A stretch of DNA of 64,000 nt. Source: Brachybacterium sp. YJGR34 (GTDB lineage: Bacteria; Actinomycetota; Actinomycetes; Actinomycetales; Dermabacteraceae). The DNA lies in contig NZ_PNFB01000007.1 of NCBI RefSeq assembly GCF_003347015.1, positions 1 through 64,000 on the forward strand, read 5' to 3'. The position numbers and the translations under genes were made by a program. Each line of letters starts with the position of its first letter. The first letter of the stretch is position 1. The notes under the pieces are model-generated. The model worked only from the letters and a program-made list of their open reading frames with translations, did no database searches and was not told the DNA's origin. Of the stretch, positions 50,841 through 59,867 are shown piece after piece.

Positions 50841-51754
50841 TGGGGTCGTCCCGCTCCGGCGGCGGCTCGGGCGAGGGTTCCGGCCGGACCTCGGGGGGCT
50901 CCTCCCGCCGCCGGCGCCGCAGCGCCTTCACCCCGCCGAAGAAGGTCCGCCTGCGCGACGACGCCGGGGCGCCGATGCCGGCCCCGGCCGGTGCGGACAC
51001 CACCGACGGGGACCAGCACCGCGAGGGCGGGGAGCGCCTGCAGAAGGTCCTCGCGCGGGCCGGCTTCGGATCCCGGCGCGCCTGCGAGGCGCTGATCTCC
51101 GGCGGCCGGGTGATGGTCGACGGCGCCGTGGTCCACGAGCAGGGGGTCCGCATCGACCCCGCGACGCAGGTGATCCACGTCGACGGCCGGCGCCTCCAGC
51201 TCGATGCGACCAAGGTGACCGTGGTGCTGAACAAGCCGCGCCATGTGGTCTCCGCGATGAGCGATCCCGAGGGGCGCCGGGACCTCTCCGAGTTCGCGGG
51301 GCGCTATCCGCAGCGGCTCTACCACGTGGGTCGGCTCGACTACGAGACCGAGGGCCTGCTGCTGCTGACGAACGACGGCGAGCTCGCCCACCGCCTCACC
51401 CACCCCAGCTTCGAGGTCGACAAGACCTACGTCTGCCGCTTCGACGCCCCCGGCGGTCCGCCCCGCGGGCTGGTCAAGGCGCTGCGCGAGGGCGTCGAGC
51501 TCGAGGACGGCCCCGCCCGCGCTGACCGCGCCCGGGTGCTCGCGCAGGACGGCCGGGAGGCGGTGGTCGAGGTGACCCTCCATGAGGGGCGCAATCGCAT
51601 CGTCCGCCGCATGTTCGCCTCCCAGGGCTTCGAGCTGACCGCCCTGGTGCGCACCCGCATCGGCCCCGTGCTGCTGGGGGACCTGGCCCCGGGGGAGACC
51701 CGCGAGATCACCGGGCGCGAGCTCGGCACCCTGATGGCGGAGGTGGGACTGTGA
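50840..51754 (+). CDS. rluB: Pseudouridine synthase, RluB/RsuA family
   Basis: This 304-aa enzyme isomerises a uridine of ribosomal RNA. A basic, low-complexity leader of about 60 residues is followed by an S4 domain (ERLQKVLARAGFGSRRACE, about 65-110) and the catalytic domain with the nucleophile aspartate in VGRLDYETEGLLLLTNDG. C-terminal motifs HEGRNRIVRRMF and LVRTRIGPVLLG confirm the RsuA/RluB/RluE/RluF group. Its ATG overlaps the parA stop by one base, and its stop overlaps tyrA (GTGA). The exact target uridine cannot be fixed from sequence. Confidence 0.94.
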   Translation: MGSSRSGGGSGEGSGRTSGGSSRRRRRSAFTPPKKVRLRDDAGAPMPAPAGADTTDGDQHREGGERLQKVLARAGFGSRRACEALISGGRVMVDGAVVHEQGVRIDPATQVIHVDGRRLQLDATKVTVVLNKPRHVVSAMSDPEGRRDLSEFAGRYPQRLYHVGRLDYETEGLLLLTNDGELAHRLTHPSFEVDKTYVCRFDAPGGPPRGLVKALREGVELEDGPARADRARVLAQDGREAVVEVTLHEGRNRIVRRMFASQGFELTALVRTRIGPVLLGDLAPGETREITGRELGTLMAEVGL

Positions 51755-52860
51755 GGACCCTGGTGCCCTCCCCGGTGCGGGTCATCGGCACCGGGCTGAT
51801 CGGCGGCTCGCTCGGCATGGCGCTCACCCGCGCCGGGGCCGCCGTGCAGGTCGAGGACGTCTCCCCGGGCACCACGGCGCTGGCGGTCGAGCTCGGCGTG
51901 GGCGCCCTGCCCGCCGCCGAGGACCCCGATCCCGCGCTGGTGCTCGTCGCCGCGCCGCCGGACGTGGCCGCGGGGCTCGTGGACCGAGCCCTCCGTGCCT
52001 GGCCCGAGGCGCTGGTCGCGGACGTCGCGAGCGTGAAGGCCACGGTCCTGGACGGTCTGCGCGCCCTCGCCCGTCCGGAGGACCTCCCGCGCTACATCGG
52101 CGCCCATCCGATGGCCGGCCGCGAGGTCTCCGGCGTGATCGCCGCCCGCGCCGACCTCTTCCGGGGCCGTCCCTTCGTGGTCGTCCCCCACGAGAGCACC
52201 GGAGCGGAGGCGGTGACCGTGCTGAAGGGCCTGGCCACCGAGATCGGCTCCGTGCCGATCGTGCTGGACGCCGCGAGCCATGACACGGCCGTCGCCCAGG
52301 TCTCCCACGTGCCGCAGGTCATGGCGAGCCTGCTCGGCGCGACCCTCCTGGAGCCCACCGAGAGCGCGCTGGGCCTCGCTGGGCAGGGGCTCCGCGACAC
52401 CACCCGCATCGCGGACTCGGATCCGCGGCTCTGGGTCGAGATCCTCGGCGCCAATGCCGGGGCCGTGCGGACCGTGCTGGGGGAGGTCCGCGAGCGCCTC
52501 GACCAGGTGATGGGCGCGCTGGAGACCCTGTCGGGGTCCCCGGATCCGGCGATCGGCTCGCGCCGCGCGCTCGCGGACCTCGTCGCCGACGGCAACCGGG
52601 GCGTGCGGCGGATCCCCGGCAAGCACGGGGGCTCCACCGAGGTGTTCGCGACCCTCGTGGTCCTGGTCCCGGACCGGCCCGGGGAGCTGGCTCGGCTGCT
52701 GGGCGAGATCGGGGAGATCGGGGTGAACCTCGAGGACCTCCGGCTCGAGCACGAGATCGGCCGTGCGGTGGGTCTCGCGCACATCGCCGTCGACGCCGCT
52801 CGTGAGGACCTGCTCACGCGTGAGCTCGCGGATCGCGGCTGGACCGTCGCCGAGGCCTGA
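51751..52860 (+). CDS. tyrA: Prephenate dehydrogenase
   Basis: This enzyme oxidises prephenate to 4-hydroxyphenylpyruvate in tyrosine synthesis. The 369-aa product has the dinucleotide-binding [10 protein letters not shown] at about residues 13-22, the SVKATV and [12 protein letters not shown] motifs of the TyrA catalytic site, SHVPQV, and a C-terminal ACT-like domain ([20 protein letters not shown]) that may sense tyrosine. The GTG start overlaps the rluB stop. cmk-der follows after 20 bases, the usual actinobacterial neighbourhood. Confidence 0.94.
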   Translation: MRTLVPSPVRVIGTGLIGGSLGMALTRAGAAVQVEDVSPGTTALAVELGVGALPAAEDPDPALVLVAAPPDVAAGLVDRALRAWPEALVADVASVKATVLDGLRALARPEDLPRYIGAHPMAGREVSGVIAARADLFRGRPFVVVPHESTGAEAVTVLKGLATEIGSVPIVLDAASHDTAVAQVSHVPQVMASLLGATLLEPTESALGLAGQGLRDTTRIADSDPRLWVEILGANAGAVRTVLGEVRERLDQVMGALETLSGSPDPAIGSRRALADLVADGNRGVRRIPGKHGGSTEVFATLVVLVPDRPGELARLLGEIGEIGVNLEDLRLEHEIGRAVGLAHIAVDAAREDLLTRELADRGWTVAEA

Positions 52861-52880
52861 ACGCCCCGTATCCTTCTGGG

Positions 52881-55139
52881 ATGCACACCAGCTCGCCGCT
52901 CGACCACTCCGCCCACGCGTCCGACGGCGCCGGAGCCGGCATCGCCATCGCGATCGACGGGCCGGCCGGATCCGGCAAGTCCACCGTCTCCCGTCTCGTG
53001 GCCGAGGCGCTGGACGGCGGCATCCTCGACACCGGCGCCATGTATCGCGCCGTCACCTGGTCCTGCCTCGAGCACGACGTAGATCTCGCCGATCGCGAGG
53101 CCGTCGCCGCCGTGGCCGAGGACCTCGACCTCGCGCTCGGGACGGACCCCGCCGGCGCGACCGTCGCCGTCGGCGGCACGGACATCACCGCCGCCATCCG
53201 CACCGAGCGGATCTCCTCGAGCGTGAGCGCCGTGGCCACGAACACCCTGGTCCGCGCGATCCTTCAGCGCCGCCAGCGGGAGGTCCTCTTCGCCACCGCC
53301 GCCGAGCGCGGGTTCTGCGTGGCCGAAGGACGGGACATCACCACGGTGGTCGCCCCCGACGCCCCGGTGCGCGTGCTGCTGACCGCCTCCGACGAGGAGC
53401 GGATGCGTCGCCGCGCCGCGGAGCTCGAGCTCGAGGACAGCGAGGACACCCGGGCCCGCATGGCCGACCAGGTGCTGCGCCGGGACCGGGACGACTCGAC
53501 CGTCTCGGAGTTCCTCACCGCCGCCGAGGGCGTCCAGACCGTCGACACCACCGGGCTGGGGATCGAGGACGTGGTCGAGCAGGTGCTCATGCTCGTCGCC
53601 GCCGCGGAATCCGCCCAGGAGGACGCCGCGGAGCAGGAGGCCGCATCCCGGCCCGCGCAGCCGGCCGTCCCGGCGCCGACGGCCGCCGCGGGCGCCGCCG
53701 ACGGGCCCAGCGACGAGGACATCGAGTCGGCGCTGCGCGCCGGCCTCGGCGACTACGAGCTCGACGACGAGGACCTGGCCCTGCTGGAGGGGGAGGAGGG
53801 CGAGGACCCGCGGCGGGGGATCCCGCGCAACCTGCCCGTGGTCGCTGTCGTCGGCCGTCCCAACGTCGGCAAGTCCACCCTGGTCAACCGCATCCTGGGT
53901 CGCCGCGAAGCCGTGGTCGAGGACCGTCCCGGCGTCACCCGTGACCGGGTCTTCTACGAGGCCGAGTGGACCGGGACGGACTTCTGGCTGGTGGACACCG
54001 GCGGCTGGGAGGACCGGGTGCAGGGCATCGCCTACCGGGTCGCCGAGCAGGCCGAGGTCGCCGTCTCCCTCGCGGACGTCGTGATGTTCATCGTGGACGC
54101 GAACGTCGGCATCACCACCACCGACGAGCAGCTGCTCAAGGTGCTGCGCTCGGCGAACGTGCCGATCGTGCTGGTCGCCAACAAGGTCGACGACCAGCGC
54201 GGCGAGCTCGAGGCCGCGGCCCTGTGGAACCTGGGCCTCGGCGAGCCCCATCCGGTCTCCGCGCTCCACGGGCGCGGCTCCGGCGACCTGCTGGACGCCG
54301 TGGTCTCCGCCATGCCCGAGGAGGGCCGCGGGGCTCCCGTGGACCACGGTCCGCGGCGCGTGGCGCTGGTGGGACGGCCGAACGTCGGCAAGTCCTCGCT
54401 GCTGAACCGGCTGGCGCGGGAGCAGCGCGTGGTGGTCGACGAGGTCGCCGGCACCACCCGCGACCCTGTGGACGAGAAGATCGTCCTGGGCGGGCGCGAG
54501 TGGACCTTCGTGGACACCGCCGGGATCCGCCGCCGCGTGCTGCAGTCGCAGGGAGCGGACTACTACGCCTCTCTGCGCACGCGGGCGGCGCTCGACCGCG
54601 CCGAGGTGGCGGTGGTCCTCCTCGAGGCCTCCGAGCCGGTCTCCACCCAGGACCTGAAGATCATCGACATGGTCCTGGAGTCCGGTCGGGCCCTCGTGCT
54701 CGCCTTCAACAAGTGGGATCTGCTGGACGAGGAGCGGCACAAGGCTCTCGAGCGCGAGATCGAGCGCGATCTGGCCCATGTGGCCTGGGCGCCGCGGGTC
54801 AACATCTCCGCCCACACCGGTCGGCACGCCGAGAAGCTGGTGCCCGCCATCGAGGCGGCGCTCGAGTCCTGGGACCGCCGCATCCCGACCGGCCGCCTCA
54901 ACGCCTTCCTCGGTCAGCTGGTCGCGGCGCACCCTCATCCGCTGCGCGGCGGCAAGCAGGCCCGCATCCTGTTCGCCACGCAGGCCCGGACGCGGCCGCC
55001 GCGCTTCGTCATCTTCGCCAGCGGCTTCCTCGAGCACGGGTACCGCCGCTTCATCGAGCGTCGTCTCCGCGAGGACTTCTCCTTCACCGGCTCGCCCATC
55101 GTCATCGGCGTGCGGATCCGCGAGAAGCGCCGCCGCTGA
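52881..55139 (+). CDS. der: Bifunctional cytidylate kinase / GTPase Der
   Basis: This 752-aa fusion joins two core proteins. The N-terminal part (about 20-235) is CMP kinase, with [11 protein letters not shown] and [11 protein letters not shown], making CDP from CMP. An acidic alanine/proline linker of about 80 residues follows. From about 320 comes Der (EngA), a double GTPase for 50S ribosome assembly: two G1 loops GRPNVGKS at about 323 and 495, DTGGWED and DTAGIRR switch motifs, NKVD and NKWD, and a C-terminal KH-like domain. The ATG has TATCCT 6 bases upstream, a leaderless promoter. This fusion is known in several actinobacteria. Confidence 0.95.
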   Translation: MHTSSPLDHSAHASDGAGAGIAIAIDGPAGSGKSTVSRLVAEALDGGILDTGAMYRAVTWSCLEHDVDLADREAVAAVAEDLDLALGTDPAGATVAVGGTDITAAIRTERISSSVSAVATNTLVRAILQRRQREVLFATAAERGFCVAEGRDITTVVAPDAPVRVLLTASDEERMRRRAAELELEDSEDTRARMADQVLRRDRDDSTVSEFLTAAEGVQTVDTTGLGIEDVVEQVLMLVAAAESAQEDAAEQEAASRPAQPAVPAPTAAAGAADGPSDEDIESALRAGLGDYELDDEDLALLEGEEGEDPRRGIPRNLPVVAVVGRPNVGKSTLVNRILGRREAVVEDRPGVTRDRVFYEAEWTGTDFWLVDTGGWEDRVQGIAYRVAEQAEVAVSLADVVMFIVDANVGITTTDEQLLKVLRSANVPIVLVANKVDDQRGELEAAALWNLGLGEPHPVSALHGRGSGDLLDAVVSAMPEEGRGAPVDHGPRRVALVGRPNVGKSSLLNRLAREQRVVVDEVAGTTRDPVDEKIVLGGREWTFVDTAGIRRRVLQSQGADYYASLRTRAALDRAEVAVVLLEASEPVSTQDLKIIDMVLESGRALVLAFNKWDLLDEERHKALEREIERDLAHVAWAPRVNISAHTGRHAEKLVPAIEAALESWDRRIPTGRLNAFLGQLVAAHPHPLRGGKQARILFATQARTRPPRFVIFASGFLEHGYRRFIERRLREDFSFTGSPIVIGVRIREKRRR

Positions 55140-55241
55140 GCGCACCGGAGCCCCGTCCACGGGACCCTCTCCCGGCTCGCGGCGGCTCGGCGCCGGGTGT
55201 CGAGGTGCGTGGGCACGCGACGAGCACGTATCGTGGGTTCC

Positions 55242-55967
55242 ATGAGCACTTCCGGTGAAGACGGCTCCTGGGCTCCCCAGGGGAACAACCACGGCGCCCA
55301 GGACCCCTGGGCGCGGCCGCCGGCGGAGTCCTCCGCGCCGCAGAGCCCCTACGGCTCCGCGGAGCCGGGCGGCACGCAGGACCAGTACGGCCAGCAGAAC
55401 CCCTACGGCGCGCCGAGCCAGCCGGCGCAGCACGGCCAGCAGGACCCCGACGGCCAGCAGGGCCAGCCGGCGCAGTACGGCCAGCAGGATCCCTACGGTG
55501 CGCCGAGCCAGCCGGCGCAGTACGGCCAGCAGGACCCCTATGGCCAGCAGGGCCAGCAGGATCCCTTCGGTCAGCAGAGCCCCTACGGCGAGCCCTCGGC
55601 GTCGGATCCCTATGGCCAGCCGGCGCAGCCGACCTGGGCGCCCGCCCAGAACTCCGGGGCCTCGGCCTCGGATGCGTACGCCGGTGGTGCCGCCTACGGC
55701 GCGGGCGGTCCGGCCCCGCAGGGCGGCACGGCGGCGCAGGGCGAACCCACGAGCCGGCTCCTGGCGGGCCTCCTGGGCATCTTCCTCGGTGGGTTCGGCG
55801 TGCATCGCTTCCTGCTGGGCTACACGACCATCGGCATCATCCAGATCGTCGTCACCGTGATCACCTGTGGTTTCGGCGCCTGGTGGGGCCTGATCGAGGG
55901 CATCATGATCCTCGCGAAGTCGCCGGCCTTCCTGCGTGACGCCCACGGGCGCCCGCTGAAGGACTGA
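55242..55967 (+). CDS. TM2-domain protein with glutamine-rich repeats
   Basis: This 241-aa protein has two parts. The first ~165 residues are low complexity, built from YGQQDPYG and QPAQ units, and probably form a flexible cytoplasmic tail. The C-terminal 60 residues are a TM2 domain: two helices joined by a short turn, with GIFLGGFGVHRFLLGYTTIGIIQ and CGFGAWWGLIEGIMILAK in outline. TM2 proteins are of unclear function in bacteria. The ATG is preceded by TATCGT at 7 bases; a longer frame from 55197 is unlikely. A small membrane protein gene follows. Confidence 0.85.
   Translation: MSTSGEDGSWAPQGNNHGAQDPWARPPAESSAPQSPYGSAEPGGTQDQYGQQNPYGAPSQPAQHGQQDPDGQQGQPAQYGQQDPYGAPSQPAQYGQQDPYGQQGQQDPFGQQSPYGEPSASDPYGQPAQPTWAPAQNSGASASDAYAGGAAYGAGGPAPQGGTAAQGEPTSRLLAGLLGIFLGGFGVHRFLLGYTTIGIIQIVVTVITCGFGAWWGLIEGIMILAKSPAFLRDAHGRPLKD
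55411..55590 (+). repeat. Tandem 90-bp repeat in the TM2 gene
   Basis: CGCCGAGCCAGCCGGCGCAG occurs at 55411 and again at 55501, a 90-base period, with matching flanks coding for AQYGQQDPYG-type units. Such in-frame repeats can change in number between strains. Confidence 0.7.
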
Positions 55968-56008
55968 CCCCGCACACCACCACCCCAGGGACGAGGACAC
56001 CACGCACG

Positions 56009-56290
56009 ATGAACTATCAGAACCCGGCACCGTTCGTGGACAAGGACGCCCTGAGGACCAACGCCATCATCCTCACCGTGGTGGGCTTCCTCTGCGGAGG
56101 GACGATCCCGGCCATTTTCGGCATCATCGCGCTCGTGCAGCTCGACACGAATCCTGCCTCGGCGCAGTCGATGGCGAAGGTCGGCTGGATCATCTTCTGG
56201 GTCCTGCTCGCGGTCGGGATCCTCTTCGCCGTGCTGTGGCTGCTGCTGTTCGGCGGGATGATGGCCCTCCCGTTCCTGGTCAACCCCTGA
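56009..56290 (+). CDS. Small two-helix membrane protein
   Basis: This 93-aa protein has a polar start with a lysine/aspartate turn and two long hydrophobic segments (IILTVVGFLCGGTIPAIFGIIAL and VGWIIFWVLLAVGILFAVLW). The loop between them, VQLDTNPASAQSMAKVG, resembles the middle of bacterial CD225/dispanin and DUF4190-like proteins. No enzymatic motif is present. It lies 41 bases after the TM2 gene on the same strand and may work with it. Function unknown. Confidence 0.7.
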   Translation: MNYQNPAPFVDKDALRTNAIILTVVGFLCGGTIPAIFGIIALVQLDTNPASAQSMAKVGWIIFWVLLAVGILFAVLWLLLFGGMMALPFLVNP

Positions 56291-56324
56291 TCCGCAGCGC
56301 GGCTCGACCCTGAGGAGGGACACG

Positions 56325-56801
56325 ATCGCGACGCCGGACTTCGTGCTGTCCCTGCGCCGGCGCATCGGGCACGACCCGCTGTGGATGCCGGGAGTGACCG
56401 CGATGGTGCTCGACCCCGCCCGCACCCGCCTGCTGGGCGTCCGCCGTGCGGACGACGGCCGCTGGACCCCTGTCACCGGGATCATCGACCCGGGGGAGGA
56501 GCCCGCCCGTGCGGCCGTCCGTGAGGTCGCCGAGGAGGCGGGGATCGCCTGCCGGCCGCTGCGGCTCGTCGACGTGCGCACCCTGCCCGAGGTCACCTAC
56601 GCCAACGGCGACCGCGCCCAGTACCTGGATCTGTGCTTCCTGTGCGAGGCCGCGGAGGACGCGACCCCCTTCCCGGCCGACGGCGAGAACACCGAGGCGC
56701 GCTGGTTCCTGCTCGAGGAGCTCCCCCCGATGAACGACCGCTTCCGCGAGCAGCTCGCGCTGGCCCTGGCCGATGTCCCCGCGGCCCGCTTCCGCGCATG
56801 A
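56325..56801 (+). CDS. Nudix hydrolase, probable ATC start
   Basis: This 158-aa pyrophosphohydrolase carries a complete Nudix box, G-x5-E-x7-REVAEEAGI, in GIIDPGEEPARAAVREVAEE. After it comes YANGDRAQYLDLCFLCEAA and GENTEARWFLLEELP, typical of an actinobacterial subgroup. Relatives usually begin with a short TPDFVLSLR-type leader. That leader is encoded here, but its first codon is ATC (56325-56327), six bases after a perfect AGGAGG. The first ordinary start in frame is GTG at 56343, which would cut the conserved leader and has no ribosome site of its own at the right distance. Its stop overlaps the next gene. Confidence 0.85.
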   Translation: MATPDFVLSLRRRIGHDPLWMPGVTAMVLDPARTRLLGVRRADDGRWTPVTGIIDPGEEPARAAVREVAEEAGIACRPLRLVDVRTLPEVTYANGDRAQYLDLCFLCEAAEDATPFPADGENTEARWFLLEELPPMNDRFREQLALALADVPAARFRA

Positions 56802-57415
56802 GGCGCCCGGATCCGCTGCCCGGCACACGGGTCACCGTCCCCCTCACCGAGCATCCCGGCGACCTCGCCGTGGTGCGGGTGATCACCGCCCCGCGTCGGG
56901 ATCTGACCCGTGCCGGGCGGCTCAGCGTCCCCCTGCAGCCCTTCGCGGACGCGCTGCTCGTCGACGTCGCCGTGGACGGCCGACTGGTCCTGCCCGGTGC
57001 CTGGGTGCAGCACGAGGTGCTCGAGCGCGGCGCGCCGCTGCATCCCACGCCCGTCTCCGCCGCTGACCTGCGCCCGCCCGCCGTCCTCGTCGGGACGCCC
57101 GAGCAGGCGGCCCTGCACTGGGGAGAGACCGTCTGGCCGCTCGAGCTCGGCGGCGCGGTGGGGATCCCGCCGGCTGCCCGCGCGGACCCGCACCCCCTCT
57201 CGCGGCTGCGGCGCCTGCTGATGGTCGCCACCGGTCGCCGGGAGCAGATCGGGCTGACCCTCTGGCGGGACCCGGCCTTCGAGATCCCCTGGCAGGACGT
57301 GCGGCTGCTGCCGCGGGCCGCGGCCTGGTTCGAGCTCGCCCAGGTCCCGCCGGGCCTGCGCTACGCCGATGCCGAGAGGTTCCAGGGCGTGGGCCGCGCC
57401 CGGAACTGGATGTGA
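56798..57415 (+). CDS. Hypothetical protein coupled to the Nudix gene
   Basis: This 205-aa protein starts at an ATG that overlaps the Nudix stop (ATGA), so the two are translated together. It has no signal peptide or membrane helix. Motifs include RVTVPLTEHPGDLAVVRVI and WVQHEVLERG in the N-terminal half and RRLLMVATGRREQIGL near the end. I do not recognise the family, but the same pairing suggests a partner or substrate-related role for the Nudix enzyme. The LacI-type operator of the sugar importer begins within its last codons. Confidence 0.6.
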   Translation: MRRPDPLPGTRVTVPLTEHPGDLAVVRVITAPRRDLTRAGRLSVPLQPFADALLVDVAVDGRLVLPGAWVQHEVLERGAPLHPTPVSAADLRPPAVLVGTPEQAALHWGETVWPLELGGAVGIPPAARADPHPLSRLRRLLMVATGRREQIGLTLWRDPAFEIPWQDVRLLPRAAAWFELAQVPPGLRYADAERFQGVGRARNWM

Positions 57416-57428
57416 CAGCGCTTTCCCA
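57413..57428 (+). promoter_or_regulatory. LacI-family operator upstream of the sugar importer
   Basis: TGACAGCGCTTTCCCA has the central CG of LacI/CcpA-type operators with imperfect symmetry around AGCGCT. It lies 107 bases before the binding-protein GTG. No LacI regulator gene is in the window. Confidence 0.5.
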
Positions 57429-57534
57429 CGTGGTACTCGCATGACCTGCGCCACAAAGGCGGGGTGTCGAGTGCGACGCAGCACACTGCGGGGGTCTACT
57501 CTCGGGGCTCGTCAACGTCGATGAGGAGGCCTCT

Positions 57535-58929
57535 GTGTCCCGTGGACAGTCACTCCGGCGCCCGCCGGACCGACGCACCTTCCTGCGGATCTCCGCCGGG
57601 GTCGCGACCCTGCTCCCGCTGAGCGCCCTCGCCGGCTGCTCGGGGAGCGATCGCGACCCGAACACCCTGCGTATCGCGTTCCAGCAGTTCGGATCGGGAA
57701 CCCTGATGGAGCAGTGGATCCAGCGCACCGCCGAGGACTACACGGCGGACTTCCCCGAGCGCACGATCGAGCTGGTCCCGATCGTCGCCGCGGAGAACGA
57801 CTACTTCACCAAGAACGAGCTGCTGATGTCCTCCCCGCGCACCAGCCCCGATCTGGTCTACGAGGACACCTTCATCCTGATGTCCGACGTCGGCGCCGGG
57901 TACCTGCTGCCGATGGACGACTTCGTGGCGGGCTGGGAGCACTGGGACGACGTGGCCCCCACCTCGCAGGAGGCGGTCACCGCCCCCGACGGGCACGTGT
58001 ACGCGGTCCCGACGCACACCGACACCCGCGGGATCTGGTACCACAAGGGGGTCTTCGCCGACGCCGGCCTGCCCGAGGACTGGGCTCCCGGCAGCTGGGA
58101 GGACATCCTCGAGACCGCGCGCACCCTGCAGCGGGAGCTGGGGGACGAGGTCGCCCCCCTGTTCCTCTTCTCCGGGATGCCGCAGGGCGAGAAGGCCTCC
58201 ATGCAGGGCTTCGAGATGCTGCTCTACGGCACCGAGGACACCCTCTACGACCGCGATGCCGAGAAGTGGATCGTCGGCTCCCAGGGATTCATCGACTCGC
58301 TCGCCTTCCTGCGCACGGTCTTCGAGGAGGACCTGACCCTGTCGCTCGGCCAGAGCCTGGACCCCAACATCGGCGAGAGCATCTACAGCTCGATGCTGCC
58401 CGAGGGCAGGCTCGGGATGCTGATCGACGGGTCCTGGATCTCGCAGAACTGGGCGGAGGGCGCCGCGGGCCACTGGCCGGAATGGACCGAGCTGATGGGA
58501 GTGGCCGAGATGCCCACGCAGAACGGGCAGGCGCCGGGGACCACCACCCTGGCCGGTGGATGGAGCTGGACGATCCCGCAGTACGCGACGGACCCCGAGA
58601 TCTCCGGCAGCTTCATCGAGTACCTGCTGACCACCGAGAACACGGTGCAGCGTGCGATCGACGACAACCAGATCACGGTCCGTGCCGACGTCGCCGAGGT
58701 CGAGGAGTACCAGACGTACTCGCCCACGGCGGAGTTCTTCACCTCGTTGCTCCCGACGGCGCACTACCGGCCGGCCTTCGCCGAGTATCCGGAGGTGTCC
58801 TCCGCCATCCAGGAGGCCATGGAGACGGTGATGACCATGAGCGGCACGCCCGAGCAGGCCGCCGCGAGCTACGACCGGTCGGTCATCGACATCGTCGGCC
58901 AGGAGAACGTGCAGGAGGCAGCCTCATGA
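57535..58929 (+). CDS. Sugar ABC transporter substrate-binding lipoprotein
   Basis: This 464-aa extracellular solute-binding protein belongs to the carbohydrate class (family 1). The N-terminus has a twin-arginine-like RRTFLRIS motif followed by a hydrophobic stretch and the lipobox LAGC at about residue 34, so it is probably exported folded and lipid-anchored. The mature part has the usual two-domain features, including a tryptophan-rich ligand face (GSWISQNWAEG, GGWSWTIP). The GTG has AGGAGG at 5 bases. Two permease genes follow with 4-base overlaps. A LacI-type operator upstream suggests induction by a sugar. The sugar is unknown. Confidence 0.92.
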   Translation: MSRGQSLRRPPDRRTFLRISAGVATLLPLSALAGCSGSDRDPNTLRIAFQQFGSGTLMEQWIQRTAEDYTADFPERTIELVPIVAAENDYFTKNELLMSSPRTSPDLVYEDTFILMSDVGAGYLLPMDDFVAGWEHWDDVAPTSQEAVTAPDGHVYAVPTHTDTRGIWYHKGVFADAGLPEDWAPGSWEDILETARTLQRELGDEVAPLFLFSGMPQGEKASMQGFEMLLYGTEDTLYDRDAEKWIVGSQGFIDSLAFLRTVFEEDLTLSLGQSLDPNIGESIYSSMLPEGRLGMLIDGSWISQNWAEGAAGHWPEWTELMGVAEMPTQNGQAPGTTTLAGGWSWTIPQYATDPEISGSFIEYLLTTENTVQRAIDDNQITVRADVAEVEEYQTYSPTAEFFTSLLPTAHYRPAFAEYPEVSSAIQEAMETVMTMSGTPEQAAASYDRSVIDIVGQENVQEAAS

Positions 58930-59867
58930 GCACCGGCACCACCCAGGACGCCCCGACGGTCGGGCACGGCGGGGGCAGCACCCCGGGGAAGCTCGGCAAC
59001 GGCCTGACGATGCTGCGCTCGGTCCCGATGTGGCCCGCCTTCGCCCTGCTGATCCTCTTCCTGCTGGGCCCGATCCTCTACTCGGTGTACCTCGCGTTCA
59101 CCGACAGCGCGATCCGCGGCGCCGGTGCGGCGGAGACCAGCTTCGTCGGGTTCGACAACTTCATCGAGGCCTTCACCGACCCCGGCTTCTGGAACTCGGT
59201 GGGCCTGACCCTCGTCTTCACCGTGATCTCCGCGGTGATCGGCCAGAACCTCATGGGCATGATCCTCGCCCTCCTCATGGAGCGCGCGAACCGCGTGGTC
59301 ACCTTCCTCATGACCTCGGTGGTGATCGCCGCGTGGATCCTGCCCGAGGTGGTCGCCGGCTATCTGCTGTACACCTTCTTCACGGCGGAGGGGTCGCTGA
59401 ACGGGATCCTCACCGCGGTCGGGATCCCCCCGCAGAACCTGCTGGTCTCGCTGCCGATCCTCGCGGTGGCCTTCGCGAACATCTGGCGTGGCACGGCGTT
59501 CTCGATGCTCGTCTATTCCGCGGCGCTGAGCGCCGTCCCCGGCGACATCTACGAATCGGCCGCGCTCGACGGGGCCGGGCCGATGCGGCGTTTCTGGTCG
59601 ATCACGGTGCCGATGCTCCGGCCCGCGATCGCGACCAACCTGATGCTCATCACGCTGCAGACCCTCTCGGTCTTCGGCCTGATCTTCATCATGACCGGCG
59701 GTGGTCCCGCTCAGCGCAGCCAGACCCTGCCCCTGTACATGTACGAGCAGGCCTTCTCGTACGGGCAGCTGGGCTACGGCACCGCCGTGGCGCTGCTGCT
59801 CCTGCTGATCGGCGCGGCCGCCTCCCTGGTCTACCTGCGCCTGCTGCCGGAGGAGGAGAAGCGATGA
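58926..59867 (+). CDS. Sugar ABC transporter permease 1 (MalF-like)
   Basis: This 313-aa permease of the binding-protein-dependent class has six helices. The EAA loop near the C-terminus reads YESAALDGAGPMRRFWSITVPML, the contact site for the ATPase. The first 30 residues are polar. The ATG overlaps the stop of the binding-protein gene. Together with the next gene it forms the membrane channel of a carbohydrate importer. The ATPase is not encoded here; actinobacteria commonly share one MsiK-type ATPase among such importers. Confidence 0.93.
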   Translation: MSTGTTQDAPTVGHGGGSTPGKLGNGLTMLRSVPMWPAFALLILFLLGPILYSVYLAFTDSAIRGAGAAETSFVGFDNFIEAFTDPGFWNSVGLTLVFTVISAVIGQNLMGMILALLMERANRVVTFLMTSVVIAAWILPEVVAGYLLYTFFTAEGSLNGILTAVGIPPQNLLVSLPILAVAFANIWRGTAFSMLVYSAALSAVPGDIYESAALDGAGPMRRFWSITVPMLRPAIATNLMLITLQTLSVFGLIFIMTGGGPAQRSQTLPLYMYEQAFSYGQLGYGTAVALLLLLIGAAASLVYLRLLPEEEKR

